Shown here piece after piece: positions 34,591-41,085 of a stretch of DNA of 64,000 nt. The notes below the pieces were generated by a model that was given only the letters and a program-made list of their open reading frames with translations, did not search any database and was not told the origin of the DNA. Position 1 is the stretch's first letter. Every line of letters begins with the position of its first letter. The stretch spans positions 1 to 64,000 of the forward strand of contig JAVDPC010000022.1 of assembly GCA_031296915.1 (NCBI GenBank), written 5' to 3'. The DNA comes from Cerasicoccus frondis. Lineage in GTDB: Bacteria > Verrucomicrobiota > Verrucomicrobiia > Opitutales > Cerasicoccaceae. A program made the position numbers and the translations under genes.

Positions 34591-35025
34591 ATGAGATATT
34601 TCTGTTTTCACATACTCTTTTTCGCCACATTGCTTTGCTCTTACGCTGACGCATCTGCGCCTACTTTAATGAAGAGTGGAGGTGACCTCAATAGATATGC
34701 GGTGTGCCTAAAGATGATCGCAAATTCAGATTCCACAGAAACAAAGAGCCAATCAGTAAAATCTGGGTCTTTAGTGTTCTTGGCATATTGGGAAGGTTTC
34801 TCAAACAGCCTATATACTATCCAAGCCTATGAAGGCCTTTATAATGGGCGCGAACCAGTCATGCACCTGCAAACGGAGTTGTCTGCAATCGACGTCGCGG
34901 AAGTTGTAATAGCGTATTTTAAAAAGTACCCAGAGGATTTGGACATTCCTGCTAATATTGCATTGGTTGGTGCTCTAGAGGATGCCAAACTTATTAAAAA
35001 AATAAAACAAGATGGGCGACCTTAA
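34591..35025 (+). CDS. Secreted Rap1a/Tai-like protein (putative lysogenic cargo)
   Basis: 144 residues with a signal peptide (MRYFCFHILFFATLLCSYAD). The mature part has the layout of the Rap1a/Tai immunity family: a VFLAYWEGFSNSL segment (family pattern 'YleG..d') in the middle and VVIAYFKKYPEDLDIPANIA near the end (family pattern 'yL..hPe'). Rap1a proteins were described as immunity proteins of type VI effectors. The match is by eye and partial, because one of the usual cysteines is not obvious. Its low GC content and position beside the repressor suggest a gene expressed from the lysogen. Confidence 0.5.
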   Translation: MRYFCFHILFFATLLCSYADASAPTLMKSGGDLNRYAVCLKMIANSDSTETKSQSVKSGSLVFLAYWEGFSNSLYTIQAYEGLYNGREPVMHLQTELSAIDVAEVVIAYFKKYPEDLDIPANIALVGALEDAKLIKKIKQDGRP

Positions 35026-35064
35026 CAATAAGGCCAAAGTAAAATTATCGGATGATGGCTACTC

Positions 35065-35087
35065 CCCCCAACCCCGCCCTTTGGGGG
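35065..35087. terminator. Hairpin between convergent genes
   Basis: CCCCCAA and TTGGGGG form a perfect 7-bp stem around a 9-base loop. It lies between the ends of the Rap1a-like gene (plus) and the repressor gene (minus), so it may end transcription from one or both sides. No long T run follows. Confidence 0.4.
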
Positions 35088-35182
35088 CAGATAGCAAATG
35101 GTCCTTATAATGTAAGTCTGATAAAATTCTATATTATAAAGAGAGGCTTGCCAGGGCGATGGCAACAGCCAACCGCTAAGGA

Positions 35183-35719
35183 TCACTGAGCCTTGCGACT
35201 TCGCTTTATCGTCTGCTTACCTTGCGACTGCTTGCGGACGTGCTCAGTAAGTTCGGCTTGGGATTCGGCCGACTCTTTTTGATAAGCAGGTAGCTTTGGT
35301 GGACCAAGCTTCCGGCTGACTTTCTTTTGCAACTCCACGTCCTCGAGTGCTGCTTTGCCGAAGTATTCAATCACTTCACGAAGGGTTGGCTCGGTCTTTA
35401 TCACCATTTGAATGGCAGCCAGGTAGCCATCGAATTGGCTGACCTCTCCATCGATATTTAGATTAAATTCATCAAGGGAGTGGTTCGCGCGAATCACTTC
35501 ATCTTTGAGATGAGCTTCCAAGATTGCCTGTCCGGTATATTCGTCCGGCCACCCAGAGGTGACTGCTCTCAGGAGTTCGGTAGGCACTGCTTTTTTAAAC
35601 TCAAGGTTTAGAAGTTTAGAAAACTGACTACGAGCAAGCCCAGACCTCTCAGCTAGGTCATCTTGTGTTGTTTTGTGGCGTCCCATTGCAGCCTTTAGAG
35701 CGCTGGATAAGTGATTCAT
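35183..35719 (-). CDS. CI-like prophage repressor
   Basis: 178 residues from the ATG at 35719 (MNHLSSALKAAMGRHKTTQD). The longer in-frame start at 35755 would run through the operator region. An XRE-type helix-turn-helix lies at residues about 15-45 (TQDDLAERSGLARSQFSKLL). The rest is a helical, charged region with a basic C-terminal tail (KQSQGKQTIKRSRKAQ). It lacks a visible LexA/S24 peptidase domain, so induction would not be by simple self-cleavage. It is transcribed away from the early genes across a palindromic intergenic region, the usual layout of a lysogeny switch. Confidence 0.7.
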   Translation of the reverse strand: MNHLSSALKAAMGRHKTTQDDLAERSGLARSQFSKLLNLEFKKAVPTELLRAVTSGWPDEYTGQAILEAHLKDEVIRANHSLDEFNLNIDGEVSQFDGYLAAIQMVIKTEPTLREVIEYFGKAALEDVELQKKVSRKLGPPKLPAYQKESAESQAELTEHVRKQSQGKQTIKRSRKAQ

Positions 35720-35739
35720 ACGCACACAGAAATAGAAAA

Positions 35740-35806
35740 ATGTTCTAAAACGCAACTTTTAACTTGCGAATGTCGCGTTTTGCGACTTTTCTTCGTTTTA
35801 GAACAT
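35740..35806. promoter_or_regulatory. Operator region of the lysogeny switch
   Basis: ATGTTCTAAAACG (35740-35752) and CGTTTTAGAACAT (35794-35806) are perfect 13-bp inverted arms. Between them lies GTCGC-GTTTT-GCGAC (35772-35786), itself a palindrome, and AACGCAAC at 35748-35755 looks like a further half-site. The right arm includes the ATG of the early gene at 35805. A dimeric repressor binding here could block both promoters. Confidence 0.65.
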
Positions 35807-36035
35807 GAGCACTTCAACAAACATCGAACAAGCCCGCGTAGAGATTATTGGTCTGATGAAGACAACCCTGCGTTTCGATATGCGTAAGAATGCCACTGAT
35901 CCAGTTAAGCGTGAAGCGGCAATCGAAATGTTTGACTGGCTATCAGAACGCGAAACGGAGCTTTCATCACCTCCTGTGTTGGTGGGTGAACCTGGCAGCA
36001 ATCTTGCCGAGACTAAAGGAGGCAACCATGCATAG
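35805..36035 (+). CDS. First early gene, small regulator candidate
   Basis: 76 residues, helical and acidic, without a clear helix-turn-helix. Its position, divergent from the repressor with its start inside the operator, is that of a Cro-type or early regulator. The sequence gives no direct support for DNA binding. Its stop overlaps the next start (ATGCATAG). Confidence 0.5.
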   Translation: MSTSTNIEQARVEIIGLMKTTLRFDMRKNATDPVKREAAIEMFDWLSERETELSSPPVLVGEPGSNLAETKGGNHA

Positions 36036-36510
36036 CACCTGCATAGAGCCATGGACACCAGTGGCGGTAGCGCTGCGAAGCGCATCACGCATAACTAGCA
36101 ATTTAAGTCGCACAACAACGGATGGCGATACGCCTAGAAGTGCGAATTTACATCATAAACATCAACCTGGGCTGATGGCTCGTGTCCGAAAAATCGAAAA
36201 AGATGTTTATGGCCCCAAGGGCAGCAAAATGAGGCAAGGAAATGGCCGTGCATCCGGATACAATGTAGATGCCCTGCTGCTATCTATTCCGGAAGATCGG
36301 CATGTAACTTTTAGTCAGTGGAAAACTGCTTATTCAAAGTTAGTAGGGCAGCAAATAGCACGGACGACTTTCCGCAACCATGTCAATCGCCTGCGTAATG
36401 AAGGCAAAGTTGTCATGGACACATTAGAAGGTGCATTTGGTGCATCAGAATTTTACTGGCGCAAGGTGTCCAAGCCGTCAGTCGAGGGTAACAACGCTGA
36501 ATCAAAATAA
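36028..36510 (+). CDS. Hypothetical early prophage protein, winged-helix-like
   Basis: 160 residues from the ATG at 36028, which overlaps the stop of the previous gene. The first 50 residues are low in structure. Residues about 70-150 (VDALLLSIPEDRHVTFSQWK, then ARTTFRNHVNRLRNEGKVVM) look like a winged-helix domain with a helix, a recognition helix and a wing. A DNA-binding role is inferred. The family is not recognised. Confidence 0.5.
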   Translation: MHSTCIEPWTPVAVALRSASRITSNLSRTTTDGDTPRSANLHHKHQPGLMARVRKIEKDVYGPKGSKMRQGNGRASGYNVDALLLSIPEDRHVTFSQWKTAYSKLVGQQIARTTFRNHVNRLRNEGKVVMDTLEGAFGASEFYWRKVSKPSVEGNNAESK

Positions 36511-36512
36511 CC

Positions 36513-36785
36513 ATGGGAGCCCTAACTATAGCAGACAAACGTGAGTTGAAGAAACTCATCAAGAACAGCATCAGCGAAGTCCAGCTTGTGGAGCCAAAAT
36601 GGATCCGTGGCAGTCGCGCTGCTGGCGCCCGGATTGGGATGTGCGACGTCGCCGGACGGGCATTTGAGAACTGGGCAAAGGCCAATGGCATCACCTGTAA
36701 CCGGATCGGTCGTGAGAAGTATTGGCCGATCGATGAAATAGACGCCGCCATGGAACGCGGGCGTGAAGGGAAGGAGTGCGCGTAA
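36513..36785 (+). CDS. Small DNA-binding-like prophage protein
   Basis: 90 residues. A charged helix (ADKRELKKLIKNSI) is followed by a segment ending IGREKYWPIDEIDAAMERGR, which resembles the end of excisionase or MerR-type winged helices where a Lys/Tyr/Trp patch contacts DNA. The evidence is weak. The stop overlaps the next start (TAATG). Confidence 0.4.
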   Translation: MGALTIADKRELKKLIKNSISEVQLVEPKWIRGSRAAGARIGMCDVAGRAFENWAKANGITCNRIGREKYWPIDEIDAAMERGREGKECA

Positions 36786-37825
36786 TGGACTGTGAGCGCA
36801 GCAACCAACTCGCGGAAGGCGATCTAGAGTTTTATCTGAAGAACCTACTGACCGCGCTGGCGATTATAATACTAGTGATCTTCGCGGTTTATCTAACGGT
36901 GCAGTCTCTTAATGCACTGGAACGACATTTGAATGAGGGCTTAAAACGGAGCGACCGGCCAGAGCAAAAAACTGAGTCTGCGGGATTAGACACCCCGCCA
37001 ACTGCCGGGTTGGGAACTGAGGGGAAACCTAGCGCCGGGGGGAAGCCCCATATCGGCCAGTCAGGACCAGACGAAGCTTGCTCCGTTTTAAGCCCTTCAC
37101 ATTTCCTGATTGCCGGAAATTTCAGTCCGGACGAAAGAGTGAGAGATAGCGTATATGTGGTATTAAGCCGAACTGGAGGTTGTGACAGCAATCAGGACTA
37201 CTTTTGGAGCAGCGGCGTGGAAAGCTGTGGTGAAGGCCAAGCCACTGGAGACACGCGGGAAGTGCGGGAACAAGCGCACATGGAGGTTCCGTCTATGGTC
37301 ACAATCTGGGGATGTGTCCCCCGTGCTGTAAGCACCGAGAAGCGCAACCATAGTGATCGCTGGGGTAGCGTCCAGCCTGCTCCAATCTTTCATCTTAAAA
37401 GCGATGGAAAGCTAAAAACTATGTGCGCCTTGGATGGTGACCGAACTTGTGTGCCTAACGCACACAGGGAGGCGCACATTACACTTTGTGGTAGGGAGGC
37501 TGATGGTTTGCCTGCTGGGTTTCATACGCCCAGTTACGAGGGTTCGATTCCCTCCCCCGCCCCCAGATTGCCAGCCCAAATAATCGATGGATGCCGAATC
37601 GGTGAGGATGCAGCCAAGCAGTCCGAAACGGGTGTCATCGCTCTTAGAGGTCGGGCGCGTTACCCGGGACGTCCATTGCCAGCGAAGGACTGCATATCTG
37701 ATGCACTGGAACCGGGACTTTTTCTAACCCTAACAGTGCAGGCATTGCGGTGGGGGGAAGCACCCTCTGGTCATCATAGTCGCCTTGCTGGTAACCGCAT
37801 AAAAGCCAGCCCCCTTACCCCCTAA
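36785..37825 (+). CDS. Membrane protein gene with doubtful 3' half
   Basis: The open frame gives 346 residues. The start is convincing: a short soluble part, then one membrane helix (LLTALAIIILVIFAVYLTVQ) and a charged coiled segment up to about residue 60. After that the composition becomes erratic (Cys, His, Trp, Arg scattered, no pattern). A tRNA-like sequence (37490-37565) and a better small frame (37182-37331) lie inside. The real gene may therefore be short, with a frameshift or a lost stop letting the frame run on. A small single-pass phage protein is the safest reading. Confidence 0.4.
   Translation: MDCERSNQLAEGDLEFYLKNLLTALAIIILVIFAVYLTVQSLNALERHLNEGLKRSDRPEQKTESAGLDTPPTAGLGTEGKPSAGGKPHIGQSGPDEACSVLSPSHFLIAGNFSPDERVRDSVYVVLSRTGGCDSNQDYFWSSGVESCGEGQATGDTREVREQAHMEVPSMVTIWGCVPRAVSTEKRNHSDRWGSVQPAPIFHLKSDGKLKTMCALDGDRTCVPNAHREAHITLCGREADGLPAGFHTPSYEGSIPSPAPRLPAQIIDGCRIGEDAAKQSETGVIALRGRARYPGRPLPAKDCISDALEPGLFLTLTVQALRWGEAPSGHHSRLAGNRIKASPLTP
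37182..37331 (+). CDS. Candidate small basic protein overlapping in another frame
   Basis: 49 residues starting at a GTG that follows GGAGG. The product (TAIRTTFGAAAWKAVVKAKP then GKCGNKRTWRFRLWSQSGD) is strongly basic, which would suit a nucleic-acid-binding peptide. The spacing of the ribosome-binding site is short (2 bp), so the call is weak. It competes with the long frame 36785-37825. Confidence 0.3.
   Translation: MTAIRTTFGAAAWKAVVKAKPLETRGKCGNKRTWRFRLWSQSGDVSPVL
37490..37565 (+). tRNA. tRNA-Met(CAT)-like gene with degenerate acceptor and D arms
   Basis: 76 bases. The anticodon arm TGGGT-TTCATAC-GCCCA carries CAT (37523-37525). The variable loop is GTTAC. The T arm GAGGG-TTCGATT-CCCTC is perfect. 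The acceptor strand CCCCGCC is followed by C and an encoded CCA. The 5' acceptor GGTAGGG pairs with one mismatch and one G-T. The D stem (AGGC/GCCT) begins at once, so positions 8-9 are missing. It could be a phage tRNA for Met or modified Ile, or a decayed copy. Confidence 0.5.
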
Positions 37826-37829
37826 ACCC

Positions 37830-37982
37830 ATGAGCCTGGAACACAACTTTGACCGGTGGATTGAGACGCCGGAATGGGAGCGCCATGCCCAAATGGATGA
37901 CCGCGAGCGAATCGCAGAGCAACGAGCAATCGAAGAATTAGAGAACCGCTTATCAATATCAGATTATGAAGAAGACTACTAA
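37830..37982 (+). CDS. Small acidic prophage protein
   Basis: 50 residues (MSLEHNFDRWIETPEWERHA and so on), strongly charged and probably one long helix. It ends inside the next gene, overlapping by 17 bp in a different frame. The clean frame, tight packing and phage-like coupling support a real gene. The function is unknown. Confidence 0.5.
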   Translation: MSLEHNFDRWIETPEWERHAQMDDRERIAEQRAIEELENRLSISDYEEDY

Positions 37983-38700
37983 AAAACAACACAATGACAC
38001 GCTCGACCTTGGTGACGAATCCGAAGTCGATCTACCAGAAGACGGTATGGACTTTGAACAAGCAACCGAAGCCAGCGCTGAAAAATTCTTCACGTTGCCA
38101 CAACTGGAGTTGACCGTGAAGAAGGTCCACTTTGAAGCGCTGGCCTACTTTGTCAGCAAAGTCGCCGAGGACTTCCGCAAGGGAATCATCATCGTCGTGG
38201 AGCAGTATTCGTTTAAGATGATCGTTTGCACGGGCAAGGTGATGGCGATCATCCATGTGCCTTGCGAGGAGGCGAACAGCCCTTGCCGCTTCTGGATCGA
38301 TGGCACGGCCATGAGTGGTTTGGAGCCATTGAACAGCCAAGGCGACTTGACGCTCAAGAAGATCGAAGACGAGCCCGGCCTGTTTCCCCTGCCCCGCGTG
38401 GAGGTGCACGGCAATAACGCCTCGATCGTGGCGAATGCCAACGAAGTGAACTTTGACTTTCATAACCTGATCCCCAGCACCACGCGGGAAGCTATGTCTC
38501 ACTTCATGGGAGGCGTCGCGCTAGTGGATGCTTTCGTGAAGGCCGCGAAGAAACTCAAGGGCACTTCTCTGCGCATGATGCAGCATATGGGAGAGTCGGA
38601 AGCCATGACGGTGAAGATTGAAGGCGTTCCCCAGTTCTACGGTGTGCTGATGCCAGTGAAGGCTGAACCGCTTGAAGAAGACCGCCCTTCGTGGCTTTAG
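37966..38700 (+). CDS. Sliding-clamp-like protein (DnaN-type fold, tentative)
   Basis: 244 residues. An acidic N-terminal tail of about 40 residues precedes a beta/alpha region. Several features recall the beta clamp: short helices before strands (ALAYFVSKVAEDFRKGIII), a FDFHNLIPSTTREAM segment like the clamp 'y..liP', LVDAFVKAAKKLKG like the clamp helix, and a C-terminal QFYGVLMPVK like the clamp ending '..y.vMPmr'. It is about two thirds of the length of DnaN, so it may hold two rather than three clamp domains. It lies directly before the RecT-like gene. The fold assignment is inference. Confidence 0.4.
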   Translation: MKKTTKKQHNDTLDLGDESEVDLPEDGMDFEQATEASAEKFFTLPQLELTVKKVHFEALAYFVSKVAEDFRKGIIIVVEQYSFKMIVCTGKVMAIIHVPCEEANSPCRFWIDGTAMSGLEPLNSQGDLTLKKIEDEPGLFPLPRVEVHGNNASIVANANEVNFDFHNLIPSTTREAMSHFMGGVALVDAFVKAAKKLKGTSLRMMQHMGESEAMTVKIEGVPQFYGVLMPVKAEPLEEDRPSWL

Positions 38701-38751
38701 GCGCCACCCGTGACAATTTAACCAACAACTCAAACCAACACTAAAATAATT

Positions 38752-39885
38752 ATGGAAACAGCACTTGCAACTCACTCAGCGCCAACCGCGCTGATCCCGA
38801 CTAATATTCCTGAAGCGGTATCATTCTCGGAGCAGATGGCGCTCGCCAATCTGATCCCCGAGCACCTGCAAAAGAAACCCGCTGACTGCCTGCGCGTGGT
38901 CATGCAATCCAGCCAATGGGGAATGAACCCGTTTGCGGTGGCCGACTCCACAAGCATCATTCATGGCAAGCTAATGTTTGAAGGCAAGCTGGTCGCTGCC
39001 GTCGTCAACAGCCGGGGCAATCTGTCCAAGCGCCTGAACTACAAGTTTACTGGCGAAGGCAACAACCTGAAGCTCGTCGTGACCGGTCGTGTGCGGGGTG
39101 AAGAAGAAGACCGCGAAATCACGCTGACCTATCAGCAGGCGTGCGAGATCAACAAGAACGGCCAAGTGCGCAAGAACCCGGAGCAACAGATGTCCTACAT
39201 CGGGGCTCGTATCTGGGCGCGCCGCCACATGCCGGAGTTGATGCTCGGCGTGCATGCGGATGACGAGTTCAGCGCTGACGAACCAGAAACAGGCGACGGC
39301 GAACAGGGCGAACGTCCGAAGGCGCCAGCGAAGTCAGGTAAGCGCAACAAGTCCAAGACCAAGACCAAGGATACACCGAAGGCTGAGGAAGTGGATGACG
39401 CGATAGATGTAACCGAAGTCACTGATGAGCGTCCCGCTCAACCGGAGAAGCCGGAGGCGGAGGCACCAGCGCAAGCCAGCGAAGCGAAGACGGAGAAGGC
39501 GGACGCGAAGGAAGCGCCGAAGGCAGCGGAAACCAGCGAGGACGCTGATGTGGTGGACGTCGAAGAAGAGCTCGTTGATGACGAGCAAAAGCCAGCGCTT
39601 GAGGTCGACCTGAAAAATCCCCGAACCACCCTGAAGAAAGACGAGCGTCTGGAATCGGTGTTGGTGAGATTCGTGGAAGTGGTGCAGAGCAAGACGAAAG
39701 CACCCGCCAACAAGCCTATCCTGAAAATTCAGGTAGAGGGCCCCTACACGGGAGACGCCTACAGCTACGACACCGAGAATCCGCTGTTCCAAGTCGAGCG
39801 ACCTGTGATCGTGACCTTCAAGGGCGTTGGCGCTCCAGGCAATCGCGTCGTGGCCTTCGTCGACAGCATTCAAGCAGGCAAGTAA
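38752..39885 (+). CDS. RecT-like single-strand annealing protein with extra C-terminal domain
   Basis: 377 residues. Residues about 20-175 match phage RecT-type annealing proteins: SFSEQMALANLIPEHLQKKP, MQSSQWGMNPFAVADSTSII, HGKLMFEGKLVAAVV and IGARIWARRHMPELM. A linker of about 100 residues, rich in Glu, Ala, Lys and Pro, follows (180-285). The last 90 residues (about 288-377) form a compact beta-rich domain that could be an OB fold (LESVLVRFVEVVQSK, then RPVIVTFKGVGAPGNRVVAF). RecT pairs complementary strands during phage recombination. Its partner exonuclease is encoded at 41078. Confidence 0.7.
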   Translation: METALATHSAPTALIPTNIPEAVSFSEQMALANLIPEHLQKKPADCLRVVMQSSQWGMNPFAVADSTSIIHGKLMFEGKLVAAVVNSRGNLSKRLNYKFTGEGNNLKLVVTGRVRGEEEDREITLTYQQACEINKNGQVRKNPEQQMSYIGARIWARRHMPELMLGVHADDEFSADEPETGDGEQGERPKAPAKSGKRNKSKTKTKDTPKAEEVDDAIDVTEVTDERPAQPEKPEAEAPAQASEAKTEKADAKEAPKAAETSEDADVVDVEEELVDDEQKPALEVDLKNPRTTLKKDERLESVLVRFVEVVQSKTKAPANKPILKIQVEGPYTGDAYSYDTENPLFQVERPVIVTFKGVGAPGNRVVAFVDSIQAGK

Positions 39886-40637
39886 TGGAAGACTTCATTG
39901 ACCTCGACGAACCTGAAACCACTGGCGCGGAACATTCCGCGCTGGTGGTCCAGACCAAACTGCCTGCCGAAGTCGTGGTTATTCACGGCGATGTGATGGC
40001 GAAGGTGACGCAGTTGCGTGAGCAGGCTGGGGCCCTGAAGGTGAAAGACGATGAGTCCAACACCCAGGCGGCCATCTACCTACAGGACATCACCACTTTG
40101 GGCGCTGGCATTGAAAAGGCGCGCAAGCAAGTGAAGGCGCCCTACCTTAACGCTGGTCGTGAGATCGACGCAGCTGCGGCCAAGGCGCTTGCGTTGATCG
40201 ACAGCGCCAAGGGACTGCTAAAAGGCTCAATAGCGGACTACACCAAGCAGCAAGCAGCCGAGCAAAAGCGACGCGAGGAAGAAGCCCGCAAGCAGCGTGA
40301 GGCCGAGGAGGCAGCCAAGCAGGAAGCGGAAGCCGCTGAAGCCGCTGGCGAGGACTTTCTGGACCTGGACTTTGATGAGCAGCCGGAGGCTACCAGCGAG
40401 GCGAAGCCATTGGCAAAGCCTGCCGCTAAACTGCCCGATGGCATCACCATGCGCAAGACGCTGTATCCCATTGTTGAGGACTTCGCCAAGATACCTGACG
40501 AACTGAAGGTGCTGAATGACGCGTTGGTGAAGTCCCAGTACTGCAAGGGCTGGAAGGACGGCGACCCGTTCCCAGCAGTGCCAGGCATTCGCTTTGAAGT
40601 GGATGCGCAACCGATCTCCACGGGGAAGCGGAAGTAG
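39885..40637 (+). CDS. Coiled-coil phage protein of the recombination block
   Basis: 250 residues. Residues about 30-110 are helical (AGIEKARKQVKAPYLNAGRE). They are followed by a long Glu/Ala/Gln/Arg coiled coil (120-160, QQAAEQKRREEEARKQREAE) and a C-terminal globular part ending at GKRK. Similar coiled-coil proteins often stand beside RecT in phages, but their role is not settled. Its ATG overlaps the stop of the RecT-like gene (TAATG), so the two are translationally coupled. Confidence 0.6.
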   Translation: MEDFIDLDEPETTGAEHSALVVQTKLPAEVVVIHGDVMAKVTQLREQAGALKVKDDESNTQAAIYLQDITTLGAGIEKARKQVKAPYLNAGREIDAAAAKALALIDSAKGLLKGSIADYTKQQAAEQKRREEEARKQREAEEAAKQEAEAAEAAGEDFLDLDFDEQPEATSEAKPLAKPAAKLPDGITMRKTLYPIVEDFAKIPDELKVLNDALVKSQYCKGWKDGDPFPAVPGIRFEVDAQPISTGKRK

Positions 40638-40660
40638 CACGAGGGCTGAGAGGCAGGAAG

Positions 40661-40700
40661 TGTTTTGAACTACGAATGGCGCGAATGAGCGCGGATATGG
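40661..40700 (+). repeat. Dispersed repeat, family A copy
   Basis: AACTACGAATGGCGCGAATG followed by AGCGCGGAT. Related copies are at 46028-46062, 51221-51255 and 60047-60090. It lies in the short gap after a coiled-coil gene, with GGCTGAGAGGCAGGAAG just before it, a phrase also found near 51390. Confidence 0.65.
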
Positions 40701-40711
40701 AGTAAACTAAA

Positions 40712-40798
40712 ATGGCTGAAAATAGTAAAATTGAATGGACGGACCACACATTCAATCCGTGGGGGGCCGTCATGGTCATTGAACGCATCAAAAACTAA
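40712..40798 (+). pseudogene. Remnant of a DUF5131 (phage Gp37/Gp68) gene
   Basis: 28 codons: MAENSKIEWTDHTFNPWG and then unrelated residues. This start is the hallmark N-terminus of the DUF5131 family (radical-SAM-like phage proteins of about 250 residues, where '...WWGC.kvs.GC..CY' follows). Here the sequence breaks off at NPWG and continues as AVMVIERIKN and a stop. More than 200 codons appear to have been deleted. Confidence 0.65.
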
Positions 40799-40803
40799 GC
40801 GTC

Positions 40804-41085
40804 ATGAGCAAGGAAGACTTTGAAGCGTGGTGGCATCATGAGGGCTCTGGCATGGGGCTGTTGCCAGAAGAAGATCAGGAAGCCCATGCTAAGCGCATTG
40901 CCTCAATTGCGTGGTCCAATGCGGAATATGTATGCACTTACCAAACGGAGAACCCGGTAAGGAAATGTGCTGAAGCCGTTGTATCAGCGCGTCACTACAC
41001 AGGTGACGATGGTTGGGACAAGCTCAAGAACGCCATCTGCGAACTGGAGAATATCCTCGAACCCAAGGGAGGTGACGATGAGTAG
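40804..41085 (+). CDS. Hypothetical prophage protein
   Basis: 93 residues, Trp-rich and acidic (MSKEDFEAWWHHEGSGMGLL). The N-terminal part resembles short phage proteins that begin 'FE.WW...g....' with a helical C-terminus. No function is known. It overlaps the exonuclease gene by 8 bp. Confidence 0.55.
   Translation: MSKEDFEAWWHHEGSGMGLLPEEDQEAHAKRIASIAWSNAEYVCTYQTENPVRKCAEAVVSARHYTGDDGWDKLKNAICELENILEPKGGDDE

Noticed and set aside
40967..41077. Longer N-terminus for the Cas4-like exonuclease
   Set aside because: The extra 37 residues lie in another frame of the previous gene and look random. The ATG at 41078 gives the normal start of the family.
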